DNA from: Nannochloropsis oceanica
Lineage: Eukaryota > Sar > Eustigmatophyceae > Eustigmatales > Monodopsidaceae
NCBI GenBank assembly: GCA_004519485.1
Contig: CP038135.1
Coordinates: 683,001 to 747,000 of the forward strand
Reading direction: 5' to 3'
Length of the DNA stretch: 64,000 bases
Under the pieces are notes generated by a model that searched no databases, had not been told where the DNA came from, and worked only from the letters and a program-made list of their open reading frames with translations. This document shows positions 63,101-64,000 of this stretch, one piece after another (position 1 is the stretch's first letter; the number at the start of each line of letters is the position of its first letter). Position numbers and translations under genes: made by a program.

Positions 63101-64000
63101 GCACCAACACCGCTCGCAATGCAGATAAATTGCTTTCTCATCTTTGTCCTCCACTTCCTCGCCCACCTCCACGTCACCGTCCGCTACCTCGCCTTCATCC
63201 TTGTCGTCGCCGTCAATCTCTACCACTTCCTCGTGCCTCTTTTTCTTCCTCGCTTTTTGGTGTTTTCCCTTCGTGCAGCCTCCACTGCCACGCGCAGCGA
63301 ATGGAGTAGCCATCTCTTTCTCCTCCACCTCCTCTTCCTCCTTCTCCCCTCCCTCTTCCTCCCCCCCCTCCCCCTCCTCTTCAGCTTTGACTCTCCTCTC
63401 CTCCTCCCTCGCCTCCTCCTCCTCCCTCTCTGCCCTGCTCACCTCCTCCTCCGTCATCAATCCCGCCTCTCTCAGCCTTAATCGACTGTTCCTTACCTGC
63501 GTAGTTATCTCCGCCTCTGCGTACAGCAACAACGTCTGCAAGAGCTCGATCCCCTCGCGCTTAAACCCTTCTTCTTCTCCATCCTCGTACCGGACCCAAT
63601 AAGTCTCCTCCTTAATCTCGACAACCTGCCCTAAATAAAGACCCCACCCTGGGAAGATCTTGGCTATCTGTGTGCCGATTTTTGGACGGCCCGACACAGG
63701 CATTCGTGGGGTTTGGCGACCCTTTTTACGAACCGTGGCGGTAGTGTTGCTGCTGCTGGGAACAAAAGTTGCAGCAGCTGATGAGCTGCCGCGTCGTCGT
63801 GCCGTGGCCGCGACAGGCGGCAACGTGACAACTTCTTCATCATCGACACTTTCATTGGCAACGGTGTGCTTGTCATAGCTCATGGATATTTGACTGCGGG
63901 GTTGGTTGGCGGCTCGACGGTCAGGCCTGGCGGCAGCTGCTGCTGCTCCTTCCTTGACGGAGGACTCAGGCTCATGCCCCTCCTGCTCCCCTGGGGTTGG
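60104..64000 (-). CDS. Tudor-like, C2HC zinc-finger and WD40 protein (possible TFIIIC subunit), start may lie beyond the window
   Basis: An ATG at 63883 gives 1,259 residues, but the same frame stays open to the right edge (upstream residues include EQEGHEPESSVKEG), so the true start may be outside. From that ATG, about 73-110 is a Tudor/SH3-like fold (IFPGWGLYLGQVVEIKEETY; WVRYEDGEEEGF), as in chromatin readers. Acidic low complexity follows. Two zinc fingers of C-x2-C-x12-H type ending in Cys lie near 255-282 (LHCERCWCTFISEGGLVYHK) and 305-330 (LKCPVCERTFEGPNCLKYHL). After another very acidic Lys/Glu-rich region, about 620-1259 is a WD40-like propeller (DVRWLPREVWW; VSPHDPGLLLCGATNGMALL; WHPTHPHLFVAGGHDCALRL). 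The propeller resembles the GTF3C2/TFC6 subunit of TFIIIC, which would place it in RNA polymerase III transcription, but this is tentative. Confidence 0.85.
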   Translation of the reverse strand, partial: PTPGEQEGHEPESSVKEGAAAAAARPDRRAANQPRSQISMSYDKHTVANESVDDEEVVTLPPVAATARRRGSSSAAATFVPSSSNTTATVRKKGRQTPRMPVSGRPKIGTQIAKIFPGWGLYLGQVVEIKEETYWVRYEDGEEEGFKREGIELLQTLLLYAEAEITTQVRNSRLRLREAGLMTEEEVSRAEREEEEAREEERRVKAEEEGEGGEEEGGEKEEEEVEEKEMATPFAARGSGGCTKGKHQKARKKKRHEEVVEIDGDDKDEGEVADGDVEVGEEVEDKDEKAIYLHCERCWCTFISEGGLVYHKNKDVCSQYKRKSTRNPTPEEMEGGEGGRQGLKCPVCERTFEGPNCLKYHLERAVGCVGGGREGGKKEEVEAVLLSLARPKESRKPPWRERGRRNGEEKGGEEDDADWRLREKRSKKAAALRKLMTTMVGDGMKEEEEEEEEGGEGGMKRRGGLRRRRAAIMGTTKAAKLAQREAKKKEKEESWGKKRRRVEEDGEEDGSEFSIVGEEESEEEGEEYNDEDVEGEEDQEEEEDEEGSVSVLAGNGKRRRRRFGGKEGWEGKRQMVMKGSKSRVVDSRVTVSLSGVEGLVDTGFDRGMLVVGEVEEGLRTDLKGLQLLLHHHRHHHQQQEVEVKEGGRAEEREEGPRRVHEVVDLSVWMLENGLEVASLPLKLVHKTRGPPPPPVLVDILPFHSLPSPFSFPSFPSSSSSKGSCSRGRSDKRGRDAEKGEADTDLLANAGGPVQSLDILPPPPLSSSSPSSSSSSSIYIALGTTSLTAAASRAMDVEILSNQASNALPMHIKGYPVTRQANLLQIWGRREGMGGKEMVMLYGVGHTFGPVWDVRWLPREVWWEEGKEEGKRDVLGALVAVFGDGRARVYLLPTPSSLPSSSSSSSSSAAPVVLLLPPLLEMVPPPGTCLTSVRVSPHDPGLLLCGATNGMALLYRLHIPTAAAAASLAAARTDSMHSDDLISRPYSPPPSFASFLRPPPPHSPSPFPSFSLQLHPTRRFFDAREAPLPSLSSVDVIAWHPTHPHLFVAGGHDCALRLWDMRKPFRPLFEKSSFRLCACVMWLPNGVGCLAGFANGAVRILGLPEDVVKVRLYRHEAPVYDGVRGLDAVFLKGHVEKKRGGGKEEEEEEEVERKEEEEGVVIATSGGNDGNFRVMVMDKEGLIPRRMGGQMTKTCLLTLMSVRGKNGATTAAAEAASGKKEEKGDDKEDDGRLTCELSWLRAPLKGESVEVSPAGVPDAPVRAGLAVTRVIIDEEGDPFAAVGGFSGLCRFVGLRAFLK

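Overview
The window is nuclear DNA of a compact eukaryotic genome. It has spliceosomal introns of roughly 100-530 bp with GT/AG borders and pyrimidine-rich (CCCTCCC) 3' ends, genes packed on both strands, and spacers mostly of 0.3-2.4 kb. Three predicted N-termini look like heterokont secretory or plastid presequences. Together these suggest a photosynthetic stramenopile, most likely a eustigmatophyte of the Nannochloropsis/Microchloropsis type. This placement is inference from gene style, not from a marker gene.

Layout: 0-11 kb holds the 5' part of a BRM/BRG1-like SNF2 remodeller (minus strand, running off the left edge), a beta-adaptin, a small secreted protein, a coiled-coil protein and a membrane-anchored coiled-coil protein. 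11-24 kb holds a large secreted protein with two lectin-like modules, a single-pass membrane protein, a plastid-type S1-domain protein, a Merlin/IS1595-type DDE transposase gene and RAD23. 24-37 kb holds a 1,961-residue polyQ plus HAT-repeat protein, an M16 peptidase-fold protein without the zinc motif (bc1 core protein 1/beta-MPP-like) and outer-arm dynein light chain LC1. 37-48 kb holds a DED1/DDX3 helicase, glucose-6-phosphate dehydrogenase and AP-1 gamma-adaptin. 48-64 kb holds a membrane-anchored paralogue of the 11-kb secreted protein, a ChaC-RCC1 fusion protein, an unrecognised coiled-coil protein, GDP-L-fucose synthase and a large Tudor-like/zinc-finger/WD40 protein that runs off the right edge.

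Most genes are housekeeping and not linked by function, although two adaptin large subunits occur 40 kb apart. The items most worth following are the ChaC-RCC1 fusion, the paired family of large extracellular or membrane proteins, the transposase gene that looks intact and possibly domesticated, the axonemal dynein light chain, and the repeated use of tiny first coding exons, one of them just the start codon. I found no rRNA, tRNA, CRISPR array or virus-derived element. Exon borders were read by eye from GT/AG sites and frame continuity.
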